From Klebsiella pneumoniae (lineage in GTDB: Bacteria; Pseudomonadota; Gammaproteobacteria; Ga0077536): 5,211 bases of DNA. Made by a program: the position numbers and the translations under genes. The stretch lies in NCBI GenBank assembly GCA_945873015.1, contig CAMCBY010000312.1, forward strand, positions 1 to 5,211. The letters run 5' to 3'. Positions 1 to 5,211 of this stretch are shown here, in pieces. The notes beneath the pieces are model-generated. The model ran no database searches. It saw only the letters and a list, made by a program, of their open reading frames with translations, and was not told the DNA's origin. Each line of letters opens with the position of its first letter. The stretch's first letter is position 1.

Positions 1-45
1 AGGAACATCCTGCCTCAGGGTGCGAACGGCTTCCCCGATAACTAA
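1..45 (+). CDS. possible 3' end of a plus-strand gene (partial, unidentified)
   Basis: Reading from base 1 in frame 1 gives RNILPQGANGFPDN followed by TAA at 43-45. Most of these codons end in G or C, as in the clear genes of the window, and the sequence after the stop becomes noticeably richer in A and T. That change fits a gene end followed by intergenic DNA. If real, the gene is convergent with the M50 peptidase, and the repeat pair at 79-158 lies between the two 3' ends, the same arrangement seen at 4311-4398. Fourteen residues are too few to assign a family, and I do not recognise them. The other frames in this stretch are equally short, so this is a weak call. Confidence 0.3.
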   Translation, partial: RNILPQGANGFPDN

Positions 46-78
46 ACAACAAAATCTAACCAACGAAGCCAACATACA

Positions 79-158
79 AGGTGCGAATTTATTCGCACAT
101 TGATGATTACGGCGAGATGCTCAGCCCCTCCAACAAATGTGCGAATAAATTCGCACCT
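79..158. repeat. REP-type inverted pair (REPIN-like element), copy 1
   Basis: Two copies of an 18-base palindrome (GTGCGAA, 4-base loop, TTCGCAC) lie at 81-98 with loop TTTA and at 139-156 with loop TAAA, so they are in opposite orientation. The flanking bases extend this to a perfect 23-base inverted repeat, 79-101 against 136-158, around a 34-base interior. The right copy continues outward as ACCTACA (155-161), the reverse complement of the TGTAGGT arm seen at 4370-4397. The centres, 89.5 and 147.5, are 58 bases apart, as in the second element. The pair lies 17 bases beyond the stop codon of the M50 gene and probably between two convergent gene ends. REP doublets of this kind are known as non-autonomous elements spread by RAYT transposases; no such gene is in the window. 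Its effect here, such as mRNA 3'-end protection or termination, is inference. Confidence 0.85.
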
Positions 159-175
159 ACAGGGCAAGGTCTGTT

Positions 176-883
176 TCAGGCCCGCGTCAGTTGGCTGTGC
201 AATTCGAATGTCAGCACGGCGAGAATGGCGAGCAGACCGAGATACCAGCAGCCATAGTTCACTCGTGTCGCAAGTGGAATGTCGTAATAGCCTGCCGGTC
301 GGCCGGCGTCGCCGCGCAAGCTGGCGAGCAATTGCGGGGCCGCGATGAGCGCTACCAGAATCAGCATCGGGCTCGGCCGCCACATGAACAGCGCAACCAG
401 TAACGGCGCGCCTATCCACCAGATCTTGGGCGAGATGACACCGACGATGCGTCCGCCGTCGAGCGGTGAGATGGGCAGCATATTGAACAGATTCAGCATA
501 AAACCTGCGTAGGCCAGCGCCAACAACAGTGGGCTGTGCTGGGTGTAGGCGAGGGCATAACAGGCGAATGCGCCGAGCGTGCCGGCCACTGGCCCACCCA
601 GGCCGACGTAGGCTTCGGTCTCGGCGTCGTGGGGCAGCGACTTCATTTCTATCCACGCGCCGACAAACGGGATGAAGGTCGGCGCGCCGACATCGAGGCC
701 GCGCTGACGGGCGGCGATAAAATGGCCCATCTCATGGATGAAGATCAGCGCTACAAAACCGGCCGCATAGCGCCAGCCGAAGATGAATGAATAGGTGAAT
801 ACCGACAGCAGCATGGTGCTCGAGGTGAGCAACACCTTGCCGAGTTTGCCGGCGCCGAGCAACAGCATGAGTGCTTTTATCAA
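176..883 (-). CDS. M50 family (site-2 protease type) membrane zinc metallopeptidase
   Basis: The 235-residue product is a polytopic membrane protein. The zinc motif HEMGH lies at residues 50-54 inside a hydrophobic segment (about 39-58), giving ligands His50 and His54 with Glu51 as catalytic base. The third ligand is Asp142 in the family motif LDGGR (141-145), preceded by NLFNMLPISP (131-140). GLGGPVAG (94-101) is also typical. Further hydrophobic stretches lie at about 14-37, 94-114, 119-139, 154-186 and 210-229. There is no PDZ or CBS domain, so this is a minimal protease core. Site-2 proteases cleave substrates within or beside the membrane, often to release regulators; no substrate or anti-sigma factor partner is visible here. 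The start is uncertain: TTG at 883 gives 235 residues, while ATG at 866-868 gives 230 and also fits the family. Neither has a strong Shine-Dalgarno sequence, and no ATG or GTG occurs in frame before the upstream stop near 941. The stop is TGA at 176-178. The gene is divergent from the carboxylase. Confidence 0.93.
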   Translation of the reverse strand: MIKALMLLLGAGKLGKVLLTSSTMLLSVFTYSFIFGWRYAAGFVALIFIHEMGHFIAARQRGLDVGAPTFIPFVGAWIEMKSLPHDAETEAYVGLGGPVAGTLGAFACYALAYTQHSPLLLALAYAGFMLNLFNMLPISPLDGGRIVGVISPKIWWIGAPLLVALFMWRPSPMLILVALIAAPQLLASLRGDAGRPAGYYDIPLATRVNYGCWYLGLLAILAVLTFELHSQLTRA

Positions 884-1037
884 GAGTTGATTTCTGTGTG
901 TGTGGGCAGCGCGGTACTGTGACCAGCCCCCGGCGGCAGGTCAATCGCCGCGCGCAGGCCCACTTGATCGGGCGGGGCGGCGGTCTATTGCGCGCGGTTA
1001 TACTGCGCGCTGTTACGTCACCCATACGAGTACAGAC
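884..1037. promoter_or_regulatory. divergent intergenic region between the M50 peptidase and carboxylase genes
   Basis: These 154 bases separate the two start codons and must carry the signals for both genes unless transcription enters from elsewhere. For the peptidase (minus strand), a TTGACC hexamer (complement of 939-944) could serve as a -35 box, but no convincing -10 box follows at the usual spacing. For the carboxylase (plus strand), TATACT at 999-1004 is the best -10 candidate. An open frame runs through the region in phase with the carboxylase, but its translation does not resemble the start of a biotin carboxylase, so I treat the region as non-coding. I see no riboswitch-like fold or small gene. 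Confidence 0.5.
990..1010 (+). promoter_or_regulatory. candidate -10 box inside a GCGCGC inverted repeat, upstream of the carboxylase
   Basis: TATACT at 999-1004 differs from the TATAAT consensus at one base and lies 34 bases before the carboxylase ATG, which would give a short leader of about 25-30 bases. It is bracketed by GCGCGC at 990-995 and 1005-1010, a 6-base inverted repeat with 9 bases between the arms. The expected -35 position (about 976-981) is GGCGGC, with no TTGACA resemblance, so the promoter would be weak or activator-dependent. The symmetric arms could be an operator, but GCGCGC runs are common in DNA of this composition. The ribosome binding site is also weak: GAG at 1028-1030, 7 bases before the ATG. 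Confidence 0.3.
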
Positions 1038-4000
1038 ATGACGACCCGCCGACTTCTCATCGTCAACCGCGGCGAAGTGGCCTTGCGCATCATGCGTACC
1101 GCCGCCGAACTCGGCTACCACACCGTGGCACTGTACAGCGACGACGATGCGGACTCGCTGCACGTAACGCGCGCTGACAGCGCGCTGCGCATCGCCGGAC
1201 GGGGCGCGGCGGCCTATCTCGACGCCGGCGCCATCGTCGAGCAGGCCGTGGCTGCCGGTTGTTGGGGCGTACATCCCGGTTATGGCTTCCTGGCCGAACA
1301 GGCGCGTTTCGGTGCGGCCTGCGAAGCGGCCGGCCTGACCTTTGTCGGGCCGACCCCGACCCAACTCGCTTTATTCGGCAACAAACTCGCGGCGCACGAT
1401 CTCGCGCGCCAGTGCAAGGTGCCGACCCTGGCCGCATCCAATGCCCTGAGTTCAGCCACCGCTCTGGCGGATTTTCGCGCCCTGCAAGGCGCCGAGGTGA
1501 CAGTGGTCATCAAGGCTGCCGCCGGTGGTGGGGGACGCGGTATGCGGGTAGTCGCGCCGGGTGCCGATGGTGCGGCGTTGTGGTCGGCCTGCAGCTCTGA
1601 AGCATTGGCGGCGTTTGGCGACGGCAGCGTGTATGCCGAGCGTTATATCGCCAATGCGCGTCACATCGAAGTGCAGGTGCTCGGCGATGGGCGTGGCGCG
1701 GTCACGCATCTGTGGGAACGTGACTGCTCGACGCAGCGCCGTCATCAGAAGCTGATCGAAATCGCGCCCGCACCGCATCTCGACGCCGAGACCCGCGATG
1801 CGCTGCTCGACGCGGCGCTGCGTATGGCGCGCCACGCCAGCTATCGCGGTCTTGGTACGTTTGAGTTCCTGCTCGATGCCGACCACGGCGATTGGTTCTT
1901 CATCGAAGCCAACGCACGTCTGCAGGTCGAGCACACGGTGACCGAAGAAGTGCTGGGGCTCGATCTGGTGGCGCTGCAATTACAGGTGGCTGACGGCGCA
2001 AGCCTGGCTGAATTGGGTATGGATGAAGCGCCGGCCGCGCCGCGTGGTTATGCGGTGCAGATCCGCATCAATGCCGAAGTGCTGGGAGACGATGGCACAC
2101 CACGCCCGGCGAGCGGCAGTATCAGCCGCTTCGAACCCGCCACCGGCCCCGGCATCCGTGTCGACAGTGCGGCGCGCCGCGGCTACGCGCCAAGCCCCGC
2201 ATTCGATTCGTTACTCGCAAAACTGATCGTGCACAGCGCCGGCGATTTTGCACAATTACTGGCACGCGCGCGGCGCGCGGCCGGCGAATTCGTGATTGAA
2301 GGTATCGCCACCAATCTGCCCTTGTTGCAGGCCGTGCTGGCGGAGCCGGCGCTGGCGAACGGCACCCTCAATACCACCTATGTTGAACAACACGGCGCGG
2401 CCTTGATGCGTGCCGCGAGTGCCTATGGGGTGGCTGAGAGCACGCTGCCGACGGCGGCTACATCTACCCGCGCAGCGGCGGCGGTGCCGGTCGGTTCAAC
2501 CACGGTCGCGGCACCGATGCGCGCCAGCGTCATCAGTATCGATGTGGCACTCGGTGCGACCGTCAAACGCGGCCAGCAAGTGGCCGTGCTCGAAGCGATG
2601 AAGATGCATCATGTGGTGGTCGCTGCTGCGGCCGGCATCATCACCGGCATTGTGGTCGGCGTTGGCGAGGTGCTCGACGAAGGTGAAGCCCTGGCTTTTC
2701 TCGCCATTGATATGACCGCCGAGCTGCGCGAGGACGCGGTGGTTGAACTCGATCTCGACGCCCGCCGCGCCGACCTCGAAGAAGTACGCGCTGCGCATGC
2801 CTTGACCTTGGATGCCGCGCGACCCGACGCGGTTGCCAAGCGCCGCAAGCTCGATGCGCGCACCGCGCGTGAGAACGTCGCAGACTTGTGCGACCCCGAC
2901 AGCTTCATCGAATACGGCGCGCTCGCAATCGCGGCCCAGCGCCGGCGTCGCAGCGCCGAAGACCTCATGAAGAACACTCCGGCCGACGGCATGATTGCCG
3001 GCTTCGGCACGATCAACGCCGAGCAGTTCGGCGCCGACAATACACGCTGCGCGGTGATGGCCTATGACTACACGGTGCTGGCCGGCACCCAGGGTCATCA
3101 CAATCACAAAAAGAAAGACCGCTTGTTTGAAATCGCTGCCGAGTGGAAAACACCTATCGTATTTTTCACCGAAGGCGGCGGCGGCCGCCCTGGCGATGTC
3201 GATACCGACGAGTTGTGCATGAGCTGGCTCGATCTGAAAACCTTCGCGACCTGGCCCAGGCTGTCGGGCATTGCGCCGCGTATTGCGGTCAATGCCGGGC
3301 GTTGTTACGCCGGCAATGCGGTGATTTTCGGCTGTGCCGACGTCACTATCGCGACCGCCAACTCCAACATCGGTCTGGCTGGCCCGGCCATGATTGAAGG
3401 CGGTGGTTTAGGCAAGTTCAAACCCGAGGATATCGGGCCGATGGAGGTGCAAACCGCCAACGGCGTGGTCGATATCGCGTGTGCCGATGAACGCGAAGCA
3501 ACCGCTGCCGCGCGTCAGTTGCTGGGCTATTTCCAGGGTGTTGCACCGACCTGGACGGCGGTCGATCAACGCCGCCTGCGCCATCTCATCCCGGAGAACC
3601 GACTGCGCGTTTACGACGTGCGCACGGTTATCCACGGTATGGCCGATGAGGGCTCGGTGCTGGAACTGCGCCCGCATTACGGGGTGGGCCTTCTGACTTG
3701 TTTCATACGCATCGAAGGCCAGCCGTTTGGTCTGATAGCCAATGACCCGCGCCATCTCGGTGGTGCCATTGACGGCGATGGTGGTGAGAAGGGCGGACGT
3801 TTTCTGCAACTGTGCGATGCCTACAACGTGCCGGTGATTTCGTTATGCGATACCCCCGGCTTTATGGTCGGCCCCGACAGTGAGAAGACCGCCGCAGTGC
3901 GACGCGGCTCGCGCCTGATCATCGCCAGCGCCAACCTGCGTGTGCCGCTGTTCTGCATCGTCTTGCGCAAGGGTTACGGACTCGGTGCGCAGGCGATGTG

Positions 4001-4316
4001 TGGCGGCAGCACGCACCAGACGTTCTTCACCATCGCCTGGCCCACTGCCGAGATGGGCCCGATGGGACTGGAAGGTGCGGTCGAGCTTGGTTTCCGCAAG
4101 GAACTCGAAGCGACTCCCGATGCTGCCAGTCGCAAAGCCTTGTTCGACGAACTGGTGGCGCATATGTACACCAAGGGCAAAGGTGTGTCGGTGGCTTCGG
4201 TGTGCGAGATAGATGCGGTGATCGACCCGGCGGATACACGCGCGTGGTTATTGCGCGGCCTGCGTTCAGCCGGCAAGGAGCGCCGCGAGCCGCGCCGTTA
4301 TGTTGACGTGTGGTAG
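1038..4316 (+). CDS. single-chain biotin-dependent acyl-CoA carboxylase (BC-BCCP-CT; long-chain acyl-CoA carboxylase-like)
   Basis: The 1092-residue product (about 120 kDa class) carries every module of a biotin-dependent carboxylase. Biotin carboxylase spans about 1-450: start LLIVNRGEVALRI (6-18), HPGYGFLAE (79-87), ATP-binding Lys116 and Lys159, glycine loop AAAGGGGRGMR (160-170), RDCSTQRRHQK (228-238), and catalytic Glu290, Asn292, Arg294, Gln296 and Glu298 in EANARLQVEH, with Arg343 in QIRINAE. An Ala/Thr-rich linker (about 465-487) leads to the biotin carrier domain (about 490-556), whose EAMKM motif (519-523) places biotin on Lys522. The carboxyltransferase spans about 600-1092: GTQGHHNH (683-690), GGGGRPGD (713-720), DTPGFMVG (938-945) and RKGYGLGAQAM (977-987). 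Order and length match the LCC family, described as a homohexamer from Mycobacterium avium paratuberculosis with a preference for long-chain acyl-CoAs and with a Pseudomonas aeruginosa homologue. Substrate here is inferred. The expected reaction is ATP and bicarbonate-dependent carboxylation of an acyl-CoA in the cytoplasm. ATG 1038 is chosen because the BC fold begins immediately after it. The stop TAG (4314-4316) lies inside a repeat arm. Confidence 0.95.
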   Translation: MTTRRLLIVNRGEVALRIMRTAAELGYHTVALYSDDDADSLHVTRADSALRIAGRGAAAYLDAGAIVEQAVAAGCWGVHPGYGFLAEQARFGAACEAAGLTFVGPTPTQLALFGNKLAAHDLARQCKVPTLAASNALSSATALADFRALQGAEVTVVIKAAAGGGGRGMRVVAPGADGAALWSACSSEALAAFGDGSVYAERYIANARHIEVQVLGDGRGAVTHLWERDCSTQRRHQKLIEIAPAPHLDAETRDALLDAALRMARHASYRGLGTFEFLLDADHGDWFFIEANARLQVEHTVTEEVLGLDLVALQLQVADGASLAELGMDEAPAAPRGYAVQIRINAEVLGDDGTPRPASGSISRFEPATGPGIRVDSAARRGYAPSPAFDSLLAKLIVHSAGDFAQLLARARRAAGEFVIEGIATNLPLLQAVLAEPALANGTLNTTYVEQHGAALMRAASAYGVAESTLPTAATSTRAAAAVPVGSTTVAAPMRASVISIDVALGATVKRGQQVAVLEAMKMHHVVVAAAAGIITGIVVGVGEVLDEGEALAFLAIDMTAELREDAVVELDLDARRADLEEVRAAHALTLDAARPDAVAKRRKLDARTARENVADLCDPDSFIEYGALAIAAQRRRRSAEDLMKNTPADGMIAGFGTINAEQFGADNTRCAVMAYDYTVLAGTQGHHNHKKKDRLFEIAAEWKTPIVFFTEGGGGRPGDVDTDELCMSWLDLKTFATWPRLSGIAPRIAVNAGRCYAGNAVIFGCADVTIATANSNIGLAGPAMIEGGGLGKFKPEDIGPMEVQTANGVVDIACADEREATAAARQLLGYFQGVAPTWTAVDQRRLRHLIPENRLRVYDVRTVIHGMADEGSVLELRPHYGVGLLTCFIRIEGQPFGLIANDPRHLGGAIDGDGGEKGGRFLQLCDAYNVPVISLCDTPGFMVGPDSEKTAAVRRGSRLIIASANLRVPLFCIVLRKGYGLGAQAMCGGSTHQTFFTIAWPTAEMGPMGLEGAVELGFRKELEATPDAASRKALFDELVAHMYTKGKGVSVASVCEIDAVIDPADTRAWLLRGLRSAGKERREPRRYVDVW

Positions 4317-4398
4317 GTGCGAATTTATTCGCACACTAAGGAAACGAGCACTGCGCAGTGTGTGCGGATTGTAGGTGCGAATGAACTCTCACCTACAG
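4311..4398. repeat. REP-type inverted pair (REPIN-like element), copy 2, spanning two convergent gene ends
   Basis: The left palindrome (4317-4334; GTGCGAA, TTTA, TTCGCAC) is intact. The right one (4375-4392; GTGCGAA, TGAA, CTCTCAC) is in the opposite orientation with two arm mismatches. The right unit is a longer palindrome bounded by TGTAGGTG (4370-4377) and CACCTACA (4390-4397). Centres are 4325.5 and 4383.5, 58 bases apart as in copy 1. The whole element folds on a midpoint at 4354.5: GTAGGTG (4313-4319) pairs with CACCTAC (4390-4396), the inner arms pair along 4327-4334 and 4375-4382, and a perfect 12-base palindrome CACTGCGCAGTG (4349-4360) sits exactly at the midpoint. The carboxylase stop TAG (4314-4316) and the dehydrogenase stop (CTA on the plus strand, 4393-4395) are mirror positions in the outer arms. 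A role as a two-way RNA 3'-end structure is plausible, but no T-run follows the stem on either side. Confidence 0.85.
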
Positions 4399-5130
4399 TG
4401 ACAGGCGTTTGAACAGGCGTTCCGGGATGGCCCGAATGATAGCCATGATGCCGTACCAGAACCAAGGCAGGTAAACCACGTCGCGGCGCTTATCGATGGC
4501 CGCGACAATGCCACGTGCCACCGCGTCGGGTGTTGCCCACAGTGGGCCCTTCTTGAACGCTGCGGTCATCGGCGTGTCGACGAAGCCAGGTTTCACGGTC
4601 AACACCGCAACACCATGACGGGCAAGACGATTGCGCAGTCCCGACAGGAACACTTCGAGCGCAGCTTTGCTCGCGCCGTAAACGTAATTGCTTTGACGTC
4701 CGCGGTCAGCGGCGACTGAACCGATGACCGCGATGCTGCCGTGCGCTTGTGCCTGCATACGATTGGCGAGCGCGGTGAGCAGGGCGAGACTCGAAAGGGT
4801 GTTGATTTCAAACGCCGCGCGCAGGGCGGTGATGCTCTGTTCGCAGACCGCCTGATCCGGTAACACGCCGTGGGCTATCAGCACCACGTCCACACCATCG
4901 AGTGCCGTGCTGGCGGCGTCGACCAGTGTCTCCGCATCGAAGGGCGTGCTGAAATCACATAATGCGCTGTGCACCTGGGGGGCGCCGCGCACTTTGAGAT
5001 CGGCCGTCATCACATCGAGCCTTTCGGCATCGCGCGCCAGCAGGTAGAGACTGGCGCCGCGCGCGGCGTAGTGCCTCGCGGTGGCCTCGGCAATCGCCGA
5101 AGTGGCGCCGACGATCATGACTTTCAACAT
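4393..5130 (-). CDS. short-chain dehydrogenase/reductase, DprE2-like (polyprenylphosphoryl-2-keto-pentose reductase type)
   Basis: The 245-residue protein is a classical-length SDR. The N-terminal Rossmann segment MLKVMIVGATSAIAEATAR (1-19) carries the GATSAIA form of the cofactor loop, typical of the DprE2-like branch rather than the common TGxxxGIG form. Asn110 (in FEIN), Ser138 (in IGSVA), Tyr151 and Lys155 (in YGASK) make up the catalytic set, and PGFVDTPM (181-188) is the usual post-catalytic motif. The C-terminus (about 220-243, LPWFWYGIMAIIRAIPERLF) is hydrophobic and aromatic, which could suit a membrane or lipid-linked substrate. The family member DprE2 of mycobacteria reduces the 2-keto intermediate made by DprE1 to decaprenylphosphoryl arabinose using NADH. 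That function here is inferred from motif type and from the DprE1-like tail directly upstream, with only 3 bases between the genes, which indicates an operon. The start ATG (5128-5130) is preceded by GGGG 9 bases upstream, a weak ribosome site. The stop TAG falls in a repeat arm. Confidence 0.92.
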   Translation of the reverse strand: MLKVMIVGATSAIAEATARHYAARGASLYLLARDAERLDVMTADLKVRGAPQVHSALCDFSTPFDAETLVDAASTALDGVDVVLIAHGVLPDQAVCEQSITALRAAFEINTLSSLALLTALANRMQAQAHGSIAVIGSVAADRGRQSNYVYGASKAALEVFLSGLRNRLARHGVAVLTVKPGFVDTPMTAAFKKGPLWATPDAVARGIVAAIDKRRDVVYLPWFWYGIMAIIRAIPERLFKRLSL

Positions 5131-5133
5131 GGT

Positions 5134-5211
5134 TTATAACCCCAGGCGTCGTGATTGCAGCGAAGCGAAGCGGCCGAGTGCGCCGTATTGCTCGCGGATT
5201 TCCTGAAAACG
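5134..5211 (-). CDS. C-terminal end of a probable DprE1-like FAD-binding oxidoreductase (partial)
   Basis: The reverse strand from 5211 reads 25 open codons, RFQEIREQYGALGRFASLQ followed by SRRLGL, then TAA at 5134-5136. The pattern of a short helix, Gly-Arg-Phe-Ala-Ser, then Ser-Arg-Arg-Leu at the extreme C-terminus resembles the end of DprE1-type oxidoreductases (VAO/FAD-binding type 4 family); the mycobacterial enzyme, as I recall it, ends in a similar VFASDMARRLELL. The gene continues beyond the right edge, so the FAD domain cannot be checked. The following gene is a DprE2-like SDR starting 3 bases later on the same strand, which is the expected partner and order. DprE1 oxidises a decaprenyl-phosphate-linked ribose at C2. 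The exact substrate here is unknown, and identification rests on a short tail plus context. Confidence 0.72.
   Translation of the reverse strand, partial: RFQEIREQYGALGRFASLQSRRLGL

Noticed and set aside
79..158. Palindromic repeats as a CRISPR array
   Set aside because: There are only two units per locus, in inverted rather than direct orientation, with no regular spacers and no cas genes.
100..348. Plus-strand open frame of about 82 residues starting inside the first repeat
   Set aside because: It begins between the repeat arms and runs antisense through the M50 gene, with no family features and no ribosome binding site.
42..656. Long minus-strand open frame of about 204 residues overlapping the M50 gene
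   Set aside because: It is arginine-rich, has no recognisable motif, and runs in another frame of the clearly coding M50 gene, as expected for a shadow frame in GC-rich DNA.
900..1037. A 46-codon in-frame N-terminal extension of the carboxylase
   Set aside because: The biotin carboxylase fold starts directly after the ATG at 1038, the extension has no family resemblance, and it would run through the best -10 candidate and the only plausible leader region.
732..1364. Minus-strand open frame of about 210 residues across the divergent intergenic region
   Set aside because: It overlaps the starts of both the peptidase and the carboxylase, shows no family features, and is explained by third-position GC bias on the opposite strand.
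2496..3107. Minus-strand open frame of about 203 residues inside the carboxylase
   Set aside because: It lies wholly opposite the biotin carrier and early carboxyltransferase region, which carries clear motifs; the antisense translation has none.
4313..4397. Canonical rho-independent terminator between the convergent genes
   Set aside because: Stem structures are present, but neither strand has a T-run after the stem, so I describe it only as a repeat with a possible 3'-end role.

Overview
The window is GC-rich (by eye around 60% or a little more; not computed) and tightly packed, with strong G/C preference at third codon positions. The gene set and the short palindromic GTGCGAA-TTTA-TTCGCAC repeats fit a Gram-negative proteobacterium, most likely a gammaproteobacterium. 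That placement is an inference, because the window contains no phylogenetic marker gene.

Layout from left to right. (1) Positions 1-45 may be the last codons of a plus-strand gene entering from the left. (2) Positions 79-158 hold a REP-type inverted pair (REPIN-like). (3) Positions 176-883, minus strand, encode a compact M50 (site-2 protease type) membrane zinc peptidase. (4) Positions 884-1037 are a short divergent promoter region. (5) Positions 1038-4316, plus strand, encode a 1092-residue single-chain biotin-dependent acyl-CoA carboxylase. It joins biotin carboxylase, biotin carrier and carboxyltransferase in one polypeptide, the architecture of the long-chain acyl-CoA carboxylase (LCC) family. 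(6) Positions 4311-4398 hold a second REP-type inverted pair that fills the whole gap between two convergent genes and supplies the stop codon of both. (7) Positions 4393-5130, minus strand, encode a DprE2-like short-chain dehydrogenase. (8) Positions 5134-5211, minus strand, are the last 25 codons of its upstream partner, probably a DprE1-like FAD-binding oxidoreductase.

Functionally there are three separate units. The peptidase and the carboxylase are divergent and share an upstream region, but nothing shows that they act together. The carboxylase is complete: all three catalytic modules keep their signature residues, so one gene product could carry out ATP-dependent biotin carboxylation and transfer to an acyl-CoA. 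The oxidoreductase/dehydrogenase pair is probably one operon whose products together epimerise a polyprenyl-phosphate-linked pentose by oxidation and then reduction, by analogy with mycobacterial DprE1/DprE2.

I see no clearly undescribed system. The most unusual signal is the pair of composite repeats. Both have the same 58-bp centre-to-centre spacing, both sit at gene 3' ends, and one has the stop codons of two convergent genes at exactly mirror-image positions in its arms. No tRNA, rRNA, CRISPR array, transposase or canonical U-tract terminator was seen.
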